Positions 37,230 to 62,704 of a DNA stretch of 64,000 nucleotides are shown in pieces. Position 1 is the stretch's first letter, and the number at the start of each line of letters is the position of its first letter. The DNA is from Lingula anatina. Lineage: Eukaryota > Brachiopoda > Lingulata > Lingulida > Lingulidae. Under the pieces are notes generated by a model. That model worked only from the letters and a program-made list of their open reading frames with translations. It had not been told where the DNA came from and searched no databases. The position numbers were made by a program, and so were the translations under genes. The stretch lies in assembly GCF_001039355.2 (NCBI RefSeq), contig NW_019774613.1, forward strand, positions 331,097-395,096, given 5' to 3'.

Positions 37230-38620
37230 GTACAACTGGAAGTGAAAAATACGCGCAACACAAACCAGTTTAATTGTTGTAAACATGCAAATAATTCTGT
37301 CTGTTAAACGTGTAAAATAGATTGGCGATATATATGTATAATATTAACAGCCGTCGAGAACAGAGTAGATTTTTTAGATTAACTTGCTCATTGCTTTGGG
37401 GTATCACGCATGCACTGAATTTATGTTTCAATGGGAAGCATCAGAAATATGAAAGTTGGGAATTTGAAAGGCGGCAAAGTAGGTACAAAGGTCATATTCC
37501 AAGGTAAACCGAAAAAAAGCAAGAAATAACAACTAAAATGGTATAGAATGTCTTTATTGAATCTTTTAAAATCAACATTGAATTGTCTTGTTTCTAACTG
37601 TCAACAGCATTATAAGCTAGTATTATAAAGCTAGCATTATAAGCCAGTAAAAAGGACAAAAGCATTGCGCCAACTTTGCGATTCCACTTTTCTAAAAGTT
37701 ATGTCTCTTCAACTGACACAATATACAGTTTTACGACGTCTTCAACTTTACACATTTACTTGTGCGACTAAAATACTATAAAAATATTACCTAAATGAGA
37801 TCAATAAGAAAAGTTAAATAAAGCATATTTTAATAAAAGAACTGTAAAGGATTTAATTGGGAGTCTGCTTGTTTGGAGGGAGAGGGGGCTACTGGCCTGA
37901 AGCAGTCAAATTCTGACGGTTTACCCCCCCCCCCTCCTCCTCTCCCCAACTGACGCAACAGCCCCCTATTTTGTTAGATACGGATAATTGTCTTTGTGAA
38001 TTTCAAAGGAAACCTCACAATATATATCACATGTTTATTTTATGGTTTTTTGTTGAAGGCGGAGGAGGGTTGATCTTTCAATACGACTATTCGACAAAAA
38101 AAGAATGATCGATAATTCACACAAAATATGGTGTGACCATATAAACATAAAAGCATCAATCCTGTCTTTAACTAAGAACATATTTTGGCATATGCTTTTC
38201 CTAAAAACCACATTTCCAATAGCTGTCGATATCAAGGATAATATCCATAAAAAATCAGTATCTCATGGACAGAAATTATTGCATAGTCACAAAAGTGTCA
38301 ATTAAAATAACATCCTTTTTGTGTGATTTCATTTTTGTAAAATACCTATTAAAATTTTTTTCGGAAGACAATAATGTGCCACTAAAAATCTTTCCTTGAA
38401 GATTTTTTTGACGGTTAGATTCTAAGATCACAGGATTTTTACTCAGTCAATAACGACTAAAATTGATCGCAAATACATGTAGCACTGCAGGTTCAAGCAC
38501 CGAAATCTTGACAATAATGTCAAAAGACTTAATGGAATTTCCTAAATATAAAAATATGGATCTTATTTGAACTTGCACAATGCTTGTAATGGGTTAAACT
38601 TGGTGATCTTATCTGAAAGA
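37230..38620. other. Intergenic / 3' UTR of the SAM-protease gene
   Basis: No gene is seen. AATAAA in minus sense at 38034-38039 and 37553-37558 are candidate poly(A) signals for the gene ending at 38624. A C tract lies near 37925-37940. Confidence 0.5.
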
Positions 38621-38623
38621 AAT

Positions 38624-41600
38624 TTATGTTGATTTGGATGGTGACGTCAGAGTTGAGGATGGTGACGTAACACCCGCAGGCGGTGATGATGAAGGAGATG
38701 TTGATGACGTTGATGATGAGGAAGACAATAATGGCGGTGGTTTGGCGGCAATTGGATCGTCCCTTGTCCCTTTCAGCCAAATGTGTCTATTGCCGTTGAT
38801 ATAGTGTCTGAAATGGCGGATTACTTGGCTTCCTAAAGAGTTGTAAGTCTCTCCCATTACCTAAAAACGTTAAAATTTTTGTTATATTGTATTGTGGGAA
38901 ACTACTTTCTTGTTTATTTTTCTACGAAAAACTTAATCACTTTGAAAACTTTAACTTGTGCGAAAGATATCCCAATATGAGCTCGTTGAACATAATTATT
39001 CGTAAACTAGTTTTATATTAATTCAGTTTCGAATTTATATCTATCCGCTAATCGCAAGCCTCAAACAAACAATATATCTAAACATTTGCGAGAGTGATTT
39101 ATATTATTTCACTCATATGTTTTGAAGACAGGAATTTTTTGGAATCAATATCATTGTCAAGAAAAAAACAACTAATTTTATACACCTCTATTTCGATCTC
39201 TTCCCGTCCTATCCTAAGCATGGCCCTGTAGATCTGTTTCTCCTTTGTGGCGTGTACACCATGGCTCTTTACCGTGCCCAGGTGTTCCAGCCGTAGCCGT
39301 GACAGCGTGCTCTCTTCCACCGTTACGACGTCACTTCCGGAATCCACCATAAACTCTGCGAAATGAGAAAGTTAGTGAAAAAATATGGTATTTATTTTGT
39401 GGCCCGTTTCATGATATATGTCACTGTTTGAAATCCATTATTAAATTTAACCGCGACAATTATATACTCATGGTGATTATGGGGAAAATTCACTTTAAAA
39501 TTAACTGATGCAAATGCCTGCTAAATACATGGTAATTTTCAGCCGTTTAAATATGCATGTGAACGGCTTTGATGTTAAAACACAGCTACGGGTCTCGGTT
39601 TAACAAACGAAAGAAAAGTGAAAAAAGTAAAAGACAGGTCAGCTACAGCATAAAATTTTTAAATCACATTAAAAAACGAAAAAATCCAACGTACCAAGCA
39701 TCTGTTCGTAGTCTGCATCACCAACCCCTTTAATAGCAGCGTGAATGCAAAGAAAGTCGTTCTTGGCGTCCGCTAGGGGTCGCGGCTTACCCCAGTACCC
39801 AGTGGCCACGGGGTCTTCTGCCTCTGCGCTTAGTTTCCGCCGCTTTCGCAGCTGTGTCACTAAATGAATTTGATTTAAGAAAAAAAAAATATTGTACATA
39901 TATAAAAACGTGCATAACTGATTTTCATTTGTCATCACAAGTAGTAAATAAAATTTAAAAGTTATTGTTAAAGGTGGGGACAGAAAAATGACACTGGAAA
40001 ATTATACTAAGTTAACAATTGATTGGTTAATTAATTAATTGGTTAGTTTTTCAACTATCTAAATTGCTACTGTGCATATATGAAGCGAAATCTTTTAATA
40101 TTTGCTAATCTGTCTCTTCAACCAAATGACAGTATATTAAATATGTATGCAATATATACACAATATGTGCAATGTATTGAAACTCCTTGCTGCCTAAACA
40201 TACATTATCGCTGACGTAATCGGAACAGTCATGACTGAGTTATTATTATCTATATGACTCCTTTTTCTACGGACTGAGATTGGTGAAACTTCTCTCTAAA
40301 TCTGACTCATGCATAATGAGCCACACGTCAATGCTTCTGAGTCTACATTCTTGGTAATAATTTCCCAAGATCTCAGACTATATTCATTTATGCATTTATG
40401 CAAATGGCATAATTCCAATTCTAGATATCTTATCCGCATTGTGTTATAATTTATAGAATGGTGAATAGTATATTTTCTCATTCAGGGTATCCATACTGAT
40501 ACTAAAGAGACTATAGGAAACACAAAACAAAACACGCAGAGAAAATATACTGGAGAAAATTAGGTAGCATTTTTGAAATACATACATATTTTAGAATTAT
40601 GACAGATTTCCCATATGAAGCATGACGGTTTGGTGTGTGCATTATAATTTTTGCGAGGCTGTGAGCTCCAACACCAAATTCAAAACACCTGTTCTATACA
40701 AAAACAAAATTACGTACATTTATTAAATGAGGTTTTAGATTTTGTTCAGCATTAGTTTGTTATCAATGTCCAAAATCTCCCCAGCAACCTAAAATATCTT
40801 GTGTAATATTACTTATATAGCCTGGGTTTCAGTAAAAGTGTATTCGTTTTTTTCTTAAATAAAATTGGGCTATATCATGTATATTCAATATTTAAAGCTG
40901 GGCTAGTGTGGGACTCGACCTCCTCTCCCTAAACCGCCTCTCTCCNNNNNNNNNNNNNNNNNNNNNNNNNNNNNNNNNNNNNNNNNNNNNNNNNNNNNNN
41001 NNNNNNNNNNNNNNNNNNNNNNNNNNNNNNNNNNNNNNNNNNNNNNNNNNNNNNNNNNNNNNNNNNNNNNNNNNNNNNNNNNNNNNNNNNNNNNNNNNNN
41101 NNNNNNNNNNNNNNNNNNNNNNNNNNNNNNNNNNNNNNNNNNNNNNNNCCCCCCCCCCCCCCCCCTTTCATTCCCCTTCCCGGACCTACCTGCCCTGTGG
41201 AGACGCTTTCTATGTCCCGGCAGTGTGATCTCTAGTTCTTGGAAGGACCTCGCCTGCGTGGTGTCTATGTTTTCAATCATGTCCATGTCACGGTGCTCGT
41301 GGAGAAAGTTCTCGTAGTAATGCTCTAACCCATTGGCCACCAGAAAGTCCAGTAAAGCTCCCTCTGGTGAAATTTCAAGACCTTGAGCTGGAGTGGGAAT
41401 TTGAGAAAATTGAAAATATGTGTATGCTTTGATGACCACAAGAGGGAATAATTGATTATAATTTATACTTGTTTAAAATGGTAAGTCAAATATCAACCTT
41501 TTATGTAGTAGATAAGTAAAGAATATACACATGATGAAAATATTTGTACGCCCTTGCGGGTTTACACTCTAATTCGTCAAAGATACCTGTCGAATCGGGA

Positions 41601-42676
41601 AGAATTTCAAAGCATTGTTTTGCCATCTAAAATACCAGTATTATATATTTTTGTTTTTTATAGGCCAGATGAAAAAGATCCCACTGTTTTTTTTTAATAA
41701 ATCATACAACATCTAAGCGAATTTTTCTAAAATTTCTAAACAAGCTCGCGCATAAGGCAAAAAACGGCGCTATTTTATCACCGGATGGTTTTCGTGCCTG
41801 TTATATTTCAAGAGAAAATTTCTTTCTTTTTTTCAATTGATTTTATGTTTAAAACATTGTATCTTTAAATTTCGTAGAGTTTGTTAAAGGATTGGTTTTA
41901 CTAGTAAAAGTTAGATTTTAGAGATAATAGCGGTGCCTAAAGTTGTTCTATTTCATGTATGGTAAAACAACGAAAAATTCAAAAATTGAATTTTTAAAAT
42001 AGTGGAATAGCCCTCACAATGGATAGTAGAAATATTAGTCGAAATCTAGGGCCTTAACTGAGTTCAAATTATTACAATAGACAAAACAAAAATATTTATC
42101 CATAAAATGCATTATCGCGTGTGCTTTTATCACTAATGTTTTAGAATACAGCGACAGCTTAGCAAGTAAAATAATTTTGATAAATTGCTCTTTTTCCGTA
42201 TGTACAATCAATTGACCGTTTTTGTTAAAAATATCAGTCTTATCAACCAAAGTCCCGTTTTACAGACGGAAAAAATGTTTCAGACAGAAGAAACCTAGAT
42301 AGTAAAAGTTGAGGGGTATGTGAGAAAAATATGTAAAAATGCGGAAGTTGCCGAGTATGGATCATGCACTTATCGTTCCTTTATACAGTCAATGTCCTGG
42401 GGTACATATCAGCCTTCTTATCCTAAAGCTAACTTGCTGGTATCTATATATATATAATGTTGGCCATGTGTAGCCTACTGAGAAAAGTGAAATAAACTTA
42501 CACGCAACTAGCACCAATCTCCTATGCTCTGGGTCTGTAATCAACAGATCATCCAAATCCTTCTCATCTAGATCGACCAGATCGGACTCCCGTTCATATC
42601 CCTTCGTCTTGAACATCTCAAAATACTGTGACAGATCCAAACTCCGTAGAAAATTCCTAACACCATCATAGTTCAT
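38624..42676 (-). CDS. Tandem SAM domains plus retropepsin-like aspartic protease domain
   Basis: Exons 42502-42676, 41190-41387, 39695-39859, 39186-39355 and 38624-38860 join with matching phases to 314 residues; an assembly gap in intron 2 could hide a further exon. Residues 1-58 form a SAM domain (FLRSLDLSQYFEMFKTKGY, LDEKDLDDLLI, HRRLVLV). Residues about 64-124 form a second (LLDFLVANGLEHYYENF, ELEITLPGHRKRL). Residues 125-179 are a basic linker and helix. From 180 comes FMVDSGSDVVTV, with the catalytic-type triad D184-S185-G186, then GTVKSHGVHA and a strand pair (YRAMLRIGREEIEIE). Next is a SLGSQVIRHFRHYI block like the second half of retropepsins, ending near WLKG. The tail is a Ser/Pro/Thr-rich stretch of about 40 residues. 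Retropepsins act as dimers; SAM domains could supply self-association. It looks like a domesticated host gene: introns, no integrase or polymerase nearby, intact frame. Enzyme activity is inferred. Confidence 0.82.
40946..41148. other. Assembly gap (N run) with flanking C tract
   Basis: 203 N followed by about 17 C (41149-41165), in intron 2 of the SAM-protease gene, 25 bp from the exon 2 donor. The C tract probably broke the assembly. Confidence 0.99.
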
Positions 42677-43046
42677 AGTGATGTTGGTGTCGCGAAGTAA
42701 AATTATAATGATGGAGCATATCTTACTACGGATGCTATATATTTATATACAGTGAGTGACGCTAGAGTGGCCTCAACATGCCCGAAATGCTCATTTGATA
42801 TTCATGACGACACCCCAGGGTTGGTTTGTGATTGGCTGCAGCGTTTTCATTTACGGGGATTATCCAATGTCAGGGAATGCGTCAGCCCATCTTGCCCGGG
42901 CAGGCAGCTCCAACGCACGCTGCCCAGAGCACATTTTATTTGTTTACACCGTGACGTCAGGCAATCCAAGTTCAGGTCAACCTCAGCCAATCACACTCCG
43001 GGGTGGTTCACCACGTGACGCGTGTCTGATAGCCAAGCCGGTAAAA
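42677..43046. promoter_or_regulatory. Bidirectional promoter between the SAM-protease gene and GMDS
   Basis: The two ATGs are 370 bp apart and diverge. Seen in between: a minus-sense TATA-like TATATAAATA (42740-42749), CCAAT boxes at 42831-42835 (inverse), 42864-42868 and 42987-42991, a perfect CRE TGACGTCA at 42952-42959 and a CACGTG E-box at 43012-43017. The TATA-like box serves only the minus gene; the GMDS side looks TATA-less and more GC-rich. Confidence 0.7.
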
Positions 43047-53200
<10,154 letters not shown>

Positions 53201-53710
53201 TAGTTTTTGATGGTGGGTGTGTCTTTGTCTTCTGAGCAGCATGTCAGCTGTATGCCTTGTTTTTCCTCTGTGATGGGATATTGCAAATCTTTTGCAGATA
53301 ATACATGCTTGAAATGTCTATTTATAGTGTAGAAATTCAATTATCCCTGCATATTTTCTGGTTTGGCTTTTTAACCTGAGATTTTTCTTGGTTATCCTTG
53401 ATATCTTTCCCTAGTTGCAGTAATAATTAGCAAAGATTGTACAGAAATTAAAATTAATTTTCTAAAGGGTTTGTCTTGATTTATCACCCTCTAGTGGCAA
53501 TAGAATGAAGCACAATTCCATATAACTGGCGGAGCATGATTATCGTATTTTGTTATGTCACTGTACAAAGCAGAGTCATCCCTAGCAATATTTTATTACT
53601 AACCCTTGTAAAAAGCTGATTTTTATAAGACTGATTAATTTACAGCACTGAAATTCTCCACACACCCGACCTTGCTTTAAGAATGTCTCTTTTGGCATCA
53701 ATGAGTACAG

Positions 53711-53716
53711 AATAAA
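53711..53716 (+). terminator. Candidate poly(A) signal for GMDS ending in the proximal last exon
   Basis: AATAAA about 510 bp after the stop at 53200. A second AATAAA lies at 54854-54859, still before the distal last exon. Either would give a complete short-form transcript. Confidence 0.45.
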
Positions 53717-55106
53717 TGCATGTTTACAGCTAGCACATTGATGAAACATGAAAATCATTTTTTTTTTATTTTATGAACACTGGATCAGATTGTCAGAGTA
53801 GAACTAGAAATATATTAGTTAGTTGCTAGTTGTCTTTGCGAAGGTTTTTTTTTCCCTTTGTTATTTTGATTGTTTACAGCCTAACTCAAAAAGTTTTGGA
53901 TGGATTTTGCTGAAATTTTCAGGGTGGGTCAGAAGTTGGCTGACTTAGAATAAATTATTTTTAGTGATTATCCATTATTTTATTAAGAAATAGTAATTAT
54001 GAAAATTGAGCTGCCTTGGTGGAGGCTTGCACTCTCCGAGTACTTTTCCAGTTGAATTTTTATTACCATACTTTAAAATAATCATGGAATGATATTTTTG
54101 CTTTGGCTGCAAATTATTGGTTGGGTATTTATTTATTTGTTTGTTTGTTTTGTCAAAGTTGATGTAGATCATTTGGTTGATAGTGAAAGCTTTGTTAACT
54201 TGGCATTTAGCCTGAATGCTTTTATAAATTATGCATGAGAAAAATGGTTCAAAGAAATGCTGCAGAAAGCTATATAAGAGTTATAGTATACATAACCAAA
54301 TGACAGATGAATAAGCATCGTGGGTTTTTAACTTAAAAAAAGCTTTAGAATGGTATTGCTTTTTTTTTTTGATATTATATTTTGGCTCTCATGCATGTGT
54401 ATTGTAACTGTATTATGCACACCCTTGAAATGTTAAGAACTGTGGTCATTTCTCATTAAATTTGGAAAGGTTTATTCATTAATTTTGCTACCCAAGAGTA
54501 ATTTCAAAGAAGTTGGTTTAAAAGTAGTGAAAGGTGTTCTTGATTCAGATGTGTTTTCTTTCTTTTTTCTTTAAACTATAACAAGAAAATTAATTATCTT
54601 GAAATGGTTAAAAGTTTTAGGAAAATTGATGTTTAAAGGTTGTAAGTAATTACCTTAAGTGCCATGTTGAGCAGTGTTATCAAATTTGAAATTCTATTTC
54701 TTTCTTTATTCCTTATGTACCTTAATAATAGGACATCTTAAAAAAAAAAAAAAAAACTAATTTTGAGCAACCAAGAATCACTTGATAATCAGGTGCACTC
54801 AACTGACTTAATGTGCAATTTGAATTTAAACTGTTCTACATTTTCTCTGTTATAATAAATGCCAACTTCAGTAGGTTTAGGTCAGACAGCACTTAAGTAG
54901 ACTTAACTTCATCTGAAAAGCTAAAAAAAAAAAATGTTCACACTTTGTTATTTTAGGCCTGAAATTGTCTTTCTTCCAATATTGCACTGTTGGACAATGC
55001 AGTTGCTTGAACATATTCCTTTGTAAATGCAGTTACTGTTGTCAGATATTTTACATCTATGCATCCGTACCAATATATTTACTATATGCCTTATTCCCAT
55101 CTTCAG

Positions 55107-55169
55107 AGTCTTGTTCGGGACATGATGGATGCAGACATGGCCCTTATGAGGACAAACCCTTCGGCTTAA
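55107..55169 (+). CDS. GMDS: GMDS alternative last exon (distal)
   Basis: Preceded by TCTTCAG, 21 codons in the same phase 0 as the proximal exon at 53138-53200. It reads SLVRDMMDADMALMRTNPSA then stop, against GLVKEMVDSDVALMRTNPTA in the proximal exon. Both match the conserved end of GMDS (LVREMV..D..LMRTNP.A in the human enzyme). Amino-acid changes are conservative and silent sites are well diverged, so both copies look to be under selection and the duplication old. Confidence 0.88.
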   Translation, partial: SLVRDMMDADMALMRTNPSA

Positions 55170-58108
55170 TGAACTCTTTGGCTGCTGGGAACAACAGATT
55201 GTGGAAGGAGATTGGGTTGGATTTTTATTTTCTTTCTTTCCTTTTTTTTTGGGGGGGGGGGGGACGGGGGGCAGGGGGCAGGATATTGGAAAGAAAGTAT
55301 TTGACAGTTCTCTAGTCAGTTGCACACCAGTTGGGTTGAGGATGGACTTGCACTGATAGTCAATTGGGCATTTTGGTTCTTGGAGGCACCCTTTGAGTGC
55401 AAAAGGCAGTTTGAACATTTCACACTTACCTGTGTTCAGAATGAAGCTCTGGCAGCATCATGACTGAGGACAGGAATAAATGAAGATTATGGAGGGAAGA
55501 TTTGGTTAGCATTAAGATATTTTTCTGGGATTTGATGCTGCTTTGTAATGTGTACTGTGGAAATATCATACAAAGGAAGTGTGTTTATTTTTGTTGATTA
55601 AGTCAGAGCATAATTTTTTTTTTGTGTGTGTAGACCTTTCCCGAAGAAAAACCAGCTTTTGTGTTAGATTTTTATTGTTAAGTTAATATTAGCATGATTT
55701 GTTTGTTTTTAGTTGTGCCATTTTGGTAGTTATGAGTAACAAGGCATTTACTATGTTTCTGTTTATTTGTTTGGTTGTTTGTTAACATAAACAAACAGCT
55801 TTTTGTTTTCAGAATCTGTCACCTTTTTAAGTTTTTAGAAAATTTCATAGTTAAGTTTGTAGGTACTTTCAAAGTTCTTTTTCAGAGCTCCATGACTATC
55901 ACATGCAGTTATCAGCATTGTTACTGTTTCCACTTGCTTCTAATGCTTAATCACATGTGGCTGTTAGGAGCCCTGTTTTTAGTACTAAAAGGTATAGTGC
56001 TGACTTCCCTCTTGGTTGCTTACTTTTGTTTACATGTTTATTGTCTCCAAGGCAACAGCTGCTAATTGTTAAGCGATAATTATGTGATAGCTAACATTGC
56101 ATCCTGTGACTGTCCCTAGTTTACGCAGTCAAAATATCTCAGTAACTCTATTCTGCTAGAGCTTTAATTGCTAGAGCTTTAAAGGCAAACTTTGTTGAGT
56201 GATTTTGTTTATGGCATAAAAGTGTTTCCCCCCAAAAAAACTACTTTTTTATAGACCTTTTTTACTTGATGTTACTTACTAGCCAGTAATACCTAGTCAG
56301 ATTAAGGGTTGCTGAACAATTGAAAGGCAAAACAGATTGTTTAACATCAGCTGTTATTGAAAATTTGCCTGCAAATGCCAGACATAATTGATAAGCTAGT
56401 TAACAAATGGCAACGTTTTGTAAGCTGGTTTAGTAGACAAATTTAGATTTGTTTTTTAAACCCAAGATGCTTTTAATGAGCATAGCAGCTTAAAAGAAGT
56501 GCTGTCAGTTGTAAATTTCTCCCACTAACCAAACACATACCTAGTGCAATTTTTTCTACATGCAAAAAAGGAAAAAGTATGTGCATAATAATTTGATTTC
56601 TTTAGATAAGGGTCAGTTGCACTCATTAATCATTATCTTATCAGTTTTGTCTGGACCAAAGATATATTTTGTTAATTGGAAAGTCTCCTCAAAGTGTTAG
56701 CCTTCCAAAACATCCTCTCAGCTATCCCATTTGGGTTTTAAGATAAGATAGGTGGAAATAATGTTCAGTTTAAAAGCTATACTGGTAAATAGGTCTGGAA
56801 GGTGGTTTTTGCACAGGGCTTTCATTTCATTTATTTATTTTATTTTATTTTATTTATTATTATTTTTTCTTCAGGTTTAGTAGTGATGTTGATGAAAAAG
56901 GTTCTTTATTGCCATGTTTTTTTTTCTTACTGTCGTACTATATATCAAAGAGGTGGGTGTTTATTATGCATAAGGTAGCAATATTTGTGTACAGTGTGGC
57001 AAGAGGCATTTGGAAAACATCCTTATATTGTAAGTCAAACTTATATGATAGACATGTGCTTGTCCATTTGCAACATGCAAAACTACTCTGAGGTTTTACT
57101 TCTAGTCAATAGAGGTCTCCACTGTCAAGTGACTAGGAAATGGGAATTTGCTTAATTCTCATTCTGATGACAAAAGAGGCTAGGGATGAGATGGTGTGTC
57201 CCTTTAAAATATGAATACGGTAATGAGTAGAATTTTTCAATGGGCAAAAATCAACAAACTTTCAGATACATAATTTTATAAATCACGAAAATTATTTTAT
57301 ATATAACATTTGTGGTGCTTTTACTGCATAGAATTTAACTGTACAGTAGCCTGTTTTTAATTCTGCTGCTACCACTCAATAGGAATGTTGTAAATCTAAA
57401 AAAAATATGACTAAAAAACTCAGTATCTGTAAAATTCAGAATTTTTCCCCATTGAAAAGATCTAGTAATTATCCTATATAAATGTGCATATAGAGGTGAC
57501 CTACCATTCCAGGGTATTTCTTTTTTTCTGTGATAATGCTGTGGACTATATTAAAAAGCAATGGCAAAGACTGAATCTCTACTAGCAGCATCTATCTCTT
57601 ATTGTTACTATCTTATTATCATTAGCTGAAGATACTTTTTAGTTGCGCTGAGGTAGAACTGAAGCCTGGCTAAGAAATGCATATATTTCAGTATAGTTAC
57701 AGGTATAAAAGTCGAATAGAAACCAGTTGTCTGCTTTATATAATGCCTGTGTACTTTTCAAATTTTGCTATTTGCTAGGAGACTACAGTGTATTTCTGTT
57801 CCAGTTTTTATAAGCAAATGTCTGTATTGTACATCATTAGTATGTTCTCCACGAGCATATACTTGGTGAACGGTGACGGTTATCTATCGTGTGTATTACC
57901 ACAGAAGGGTTTTGCTTCATTGCGTTAGGTGAGCTCTGTCACACCCAACACAATCGCTCGGCAGATTTCGTCATATTTTGGTTAAAACTGTTGAAGGGAC
58001 CACGAAATGTGACTGTTATCATTGCGGTAATGTGTCTGTACTAACTTCTAACATTCCTCGGTGTTGTGAAATGATATTATAGCTGTAAACTTAAGATGAT
58101 ACAATAAA
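55170..58108 (+). other. Probable long 3' UTR of the distal GMDS form
   Basis: No gene is recognised. AATAAA at 55475-55480 and 58103-58108 are candidate ends, the second just before the sequence character changes. A G tract lies at 55250-55262. Confidence 0.5.
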
Positions 58109-58109
58109 G

Positions 58110-60000
58110 AGGGTTTCTGGAAAACCAAGTTTCTTGTTGAAATTTGATCTTTAATAGAAGTAATTAAAAAAAGGGTAAAATGGATAATAGTGTTTTATGT
58201 TATTACAATGTGGGACTTGCACAATCAAAAAAAATTTTTAGCATTTACTTTTTCTTGTCTGATAACGCTTACATAAAGAGGGGATATCGCCTACGTAAAA
58301 AATGACAAAACTGAAGAATCTAGTAAATTCCGTCAGACTTAGTTATCTATGTCTATTCTAGAAAGTTATAAAGCGAAGATGTCAATCTTTCACTTAATCT
58401 AACCTCCCTTACGCCTATGATTTGATAAATACATTTTATTAGAGGTGGGAATACAAAATCATCAGGGCAACAAGTCATACGAAGACTGGGAGAAAGATGG
58501 GGATGCAAATCCAAAATAATGTTCAGTTTCGCTCACAGCGCTAGAGGTCTCGTATTTGTTGACCAACAGGTCTAACGCCACACCGTTTATCGTCTACCCT
58601 CGCCCGGTATCACGATAGAAGGTCATTAAAATATTTTCTTACCCCTCTGATTACGAAACAGCGCGTTGTATATAAGCACAAACAACTCAACTGTCACATA
58701 GTCCGCATTTAGAATAACTTACCGCCTGGAGAACGAAATCGTATATACAATGTGAAGACAAACAACCAGCGAATCGTTTTTGTGGCTTTTTCTTTTATCT
58801 AATTTTATCGTTTTTTAAACATCACCTTTTCTCTGCACAAGAGCGTATTCTTCTGATATTCACCAAACGTTTTCCATTGCGTCATTCACTATTAAAATGA
58901 TATAATAAGGATAATTGATATTTGCATTATGTCAACGATATTTTTGATGTTGGCTTTGGCGGACTTAGTTTAAATTCGAGATTTCTCTCTTGCGCACAGC
59001 TTGAACAATTTTGATTAGACTGTCTATTGCCGAGATGAAATTCCCAAAGCCTCTTTGCAAGGGCTGAACCATGTTGTTACAATGTTTTAGACATAAAATG
59101 CGTGTATTACTTGAAAAATACAAATTCTGTGTGGAAGGCGAGAAAAGATGGGATTAGTTCAGCGTGCGCTGTGGTCGTGCATAACGAAAGGTGTAACGAT
59201 TTCATTCCCTAATCGATTCAGAATTTATTTGACTTAATATGCCGCCCGCTAATGCGAGATTTGTGCTTGACAAATAACATGGCTTCATATGATTCAAGTA
59301 TCATATCATATCCTACGACTACACAGATGAATTTCCATCAGTACATGGCTTCAGTTTTAAATATGAGGGGGGGGGGGGAACTTATATTAAAGTGCGTTTT
59401 CTTTACAGTGAATGCAAACGTATTAGTACTATTTAGTGAGACGTTTCAAATCTCAGTCTTTATCAACTGAAGGACATCCTCGAGAATTTAGAATAATATA
59501 TAGAGAGTATATAAGATAAGAGGATAGAGGGAAAGAAAGGAGTCAATGCATCAAGACAAACTGCTTTCTTAACTTATGTATTTTTATTTTTGTTTACGAT
59601 TGGTGTTATTATAATACTGCATAACAAATTAAATCACATGTAAATATGAAAAATTAACAAAAAGTATATTGCAATAAAAGTAACAAAGTGAACCGAGCAC
59701 CACCACTTGAGCTCAAAAAGAGAGTCACTAACTTTTCATGGTGCGAATTCGGACACTTTGGTCCCTTAGTTACCTTGATTGTTTAAGCGAACCAAGAATA
59801 TATTTTTTGTTTTTCAAAACTTGGAACGTATAACGAGTCCGTGAGAAAGTAGCGAGTTAATCAGACGATTGTTTCCAGGTTTCGCTCTTTGGCAAAGGAC
59901 GCGGTTTCTAGAGATAGCAGTCCCAAAATAAGCCGCATTTTTATTTTTTTTTAATGTAAAAAAATGGCTTACGGTTGTTTCTGAGCGTCTTTTTTCTTTA
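58110..60000. other. Intergenic between convergent GMDS and actin
   Basis: No coding region, RNA gene or complete mobile element is recognised. A short G tract lies near 59369-59378. Confidence 0.6.
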
Positions 60001-60005
60001 AGAAG

Positions 60006-60011
60006 TTTATT
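60006..60011 (-). terminator. Candidate actin polyadenylation signal
   Basis: AATAAA in minus sense, about 110 bp after the actin stop. A CRE TGACGTCA at 60069-60076 falls in the 3' UTR. Confidence 0.5.
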
Positions 60012-60119
60012 TTTTGTTCATCCTGATGATAACACAAAAACAGTTTGTAGGATCACAAGGAGGAATGATGACGTCACAGCAGTCCACTGTTCATTAACAA
60101 GTCGGTACAGAGTTCAAGT

Positions 60120-62488
<2,369 letters not shown>

Positions 62489-62640
62489 TTACTGGTATAC
62501 AGGGAAAAAACACAAAAAGGAGTTGAGCGTGGACTGTGTACACTGGACTGCTGTACGAGAATAACTGTGTCAATGCTTCTCGTGGTCTGGGTTTTATTGA
62601 CCGCGTGTCAAGCTCTTCCAAGAACTACGGACACCGGTTT

Positions 62641-62704
62641 CCATATATGGCAATGACTACAATTAGTCAGCCAATAGCTGACTAGTAGCGCCTGCCAAAT
62701 ATGG
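62641..62704. promoter_or_regulatory. Two CArG boxes and a CCAAT box upstream of actin
   Basis: CCATATATGG (62641-62650) and CCAAATATGG (62695-62704), with CCAAT at 62671-62675 between them. They lie about 160-225 bp upstream of the ATG, either in the proximal promoter or in the 5' UTR intron. Confidence 0.75.
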
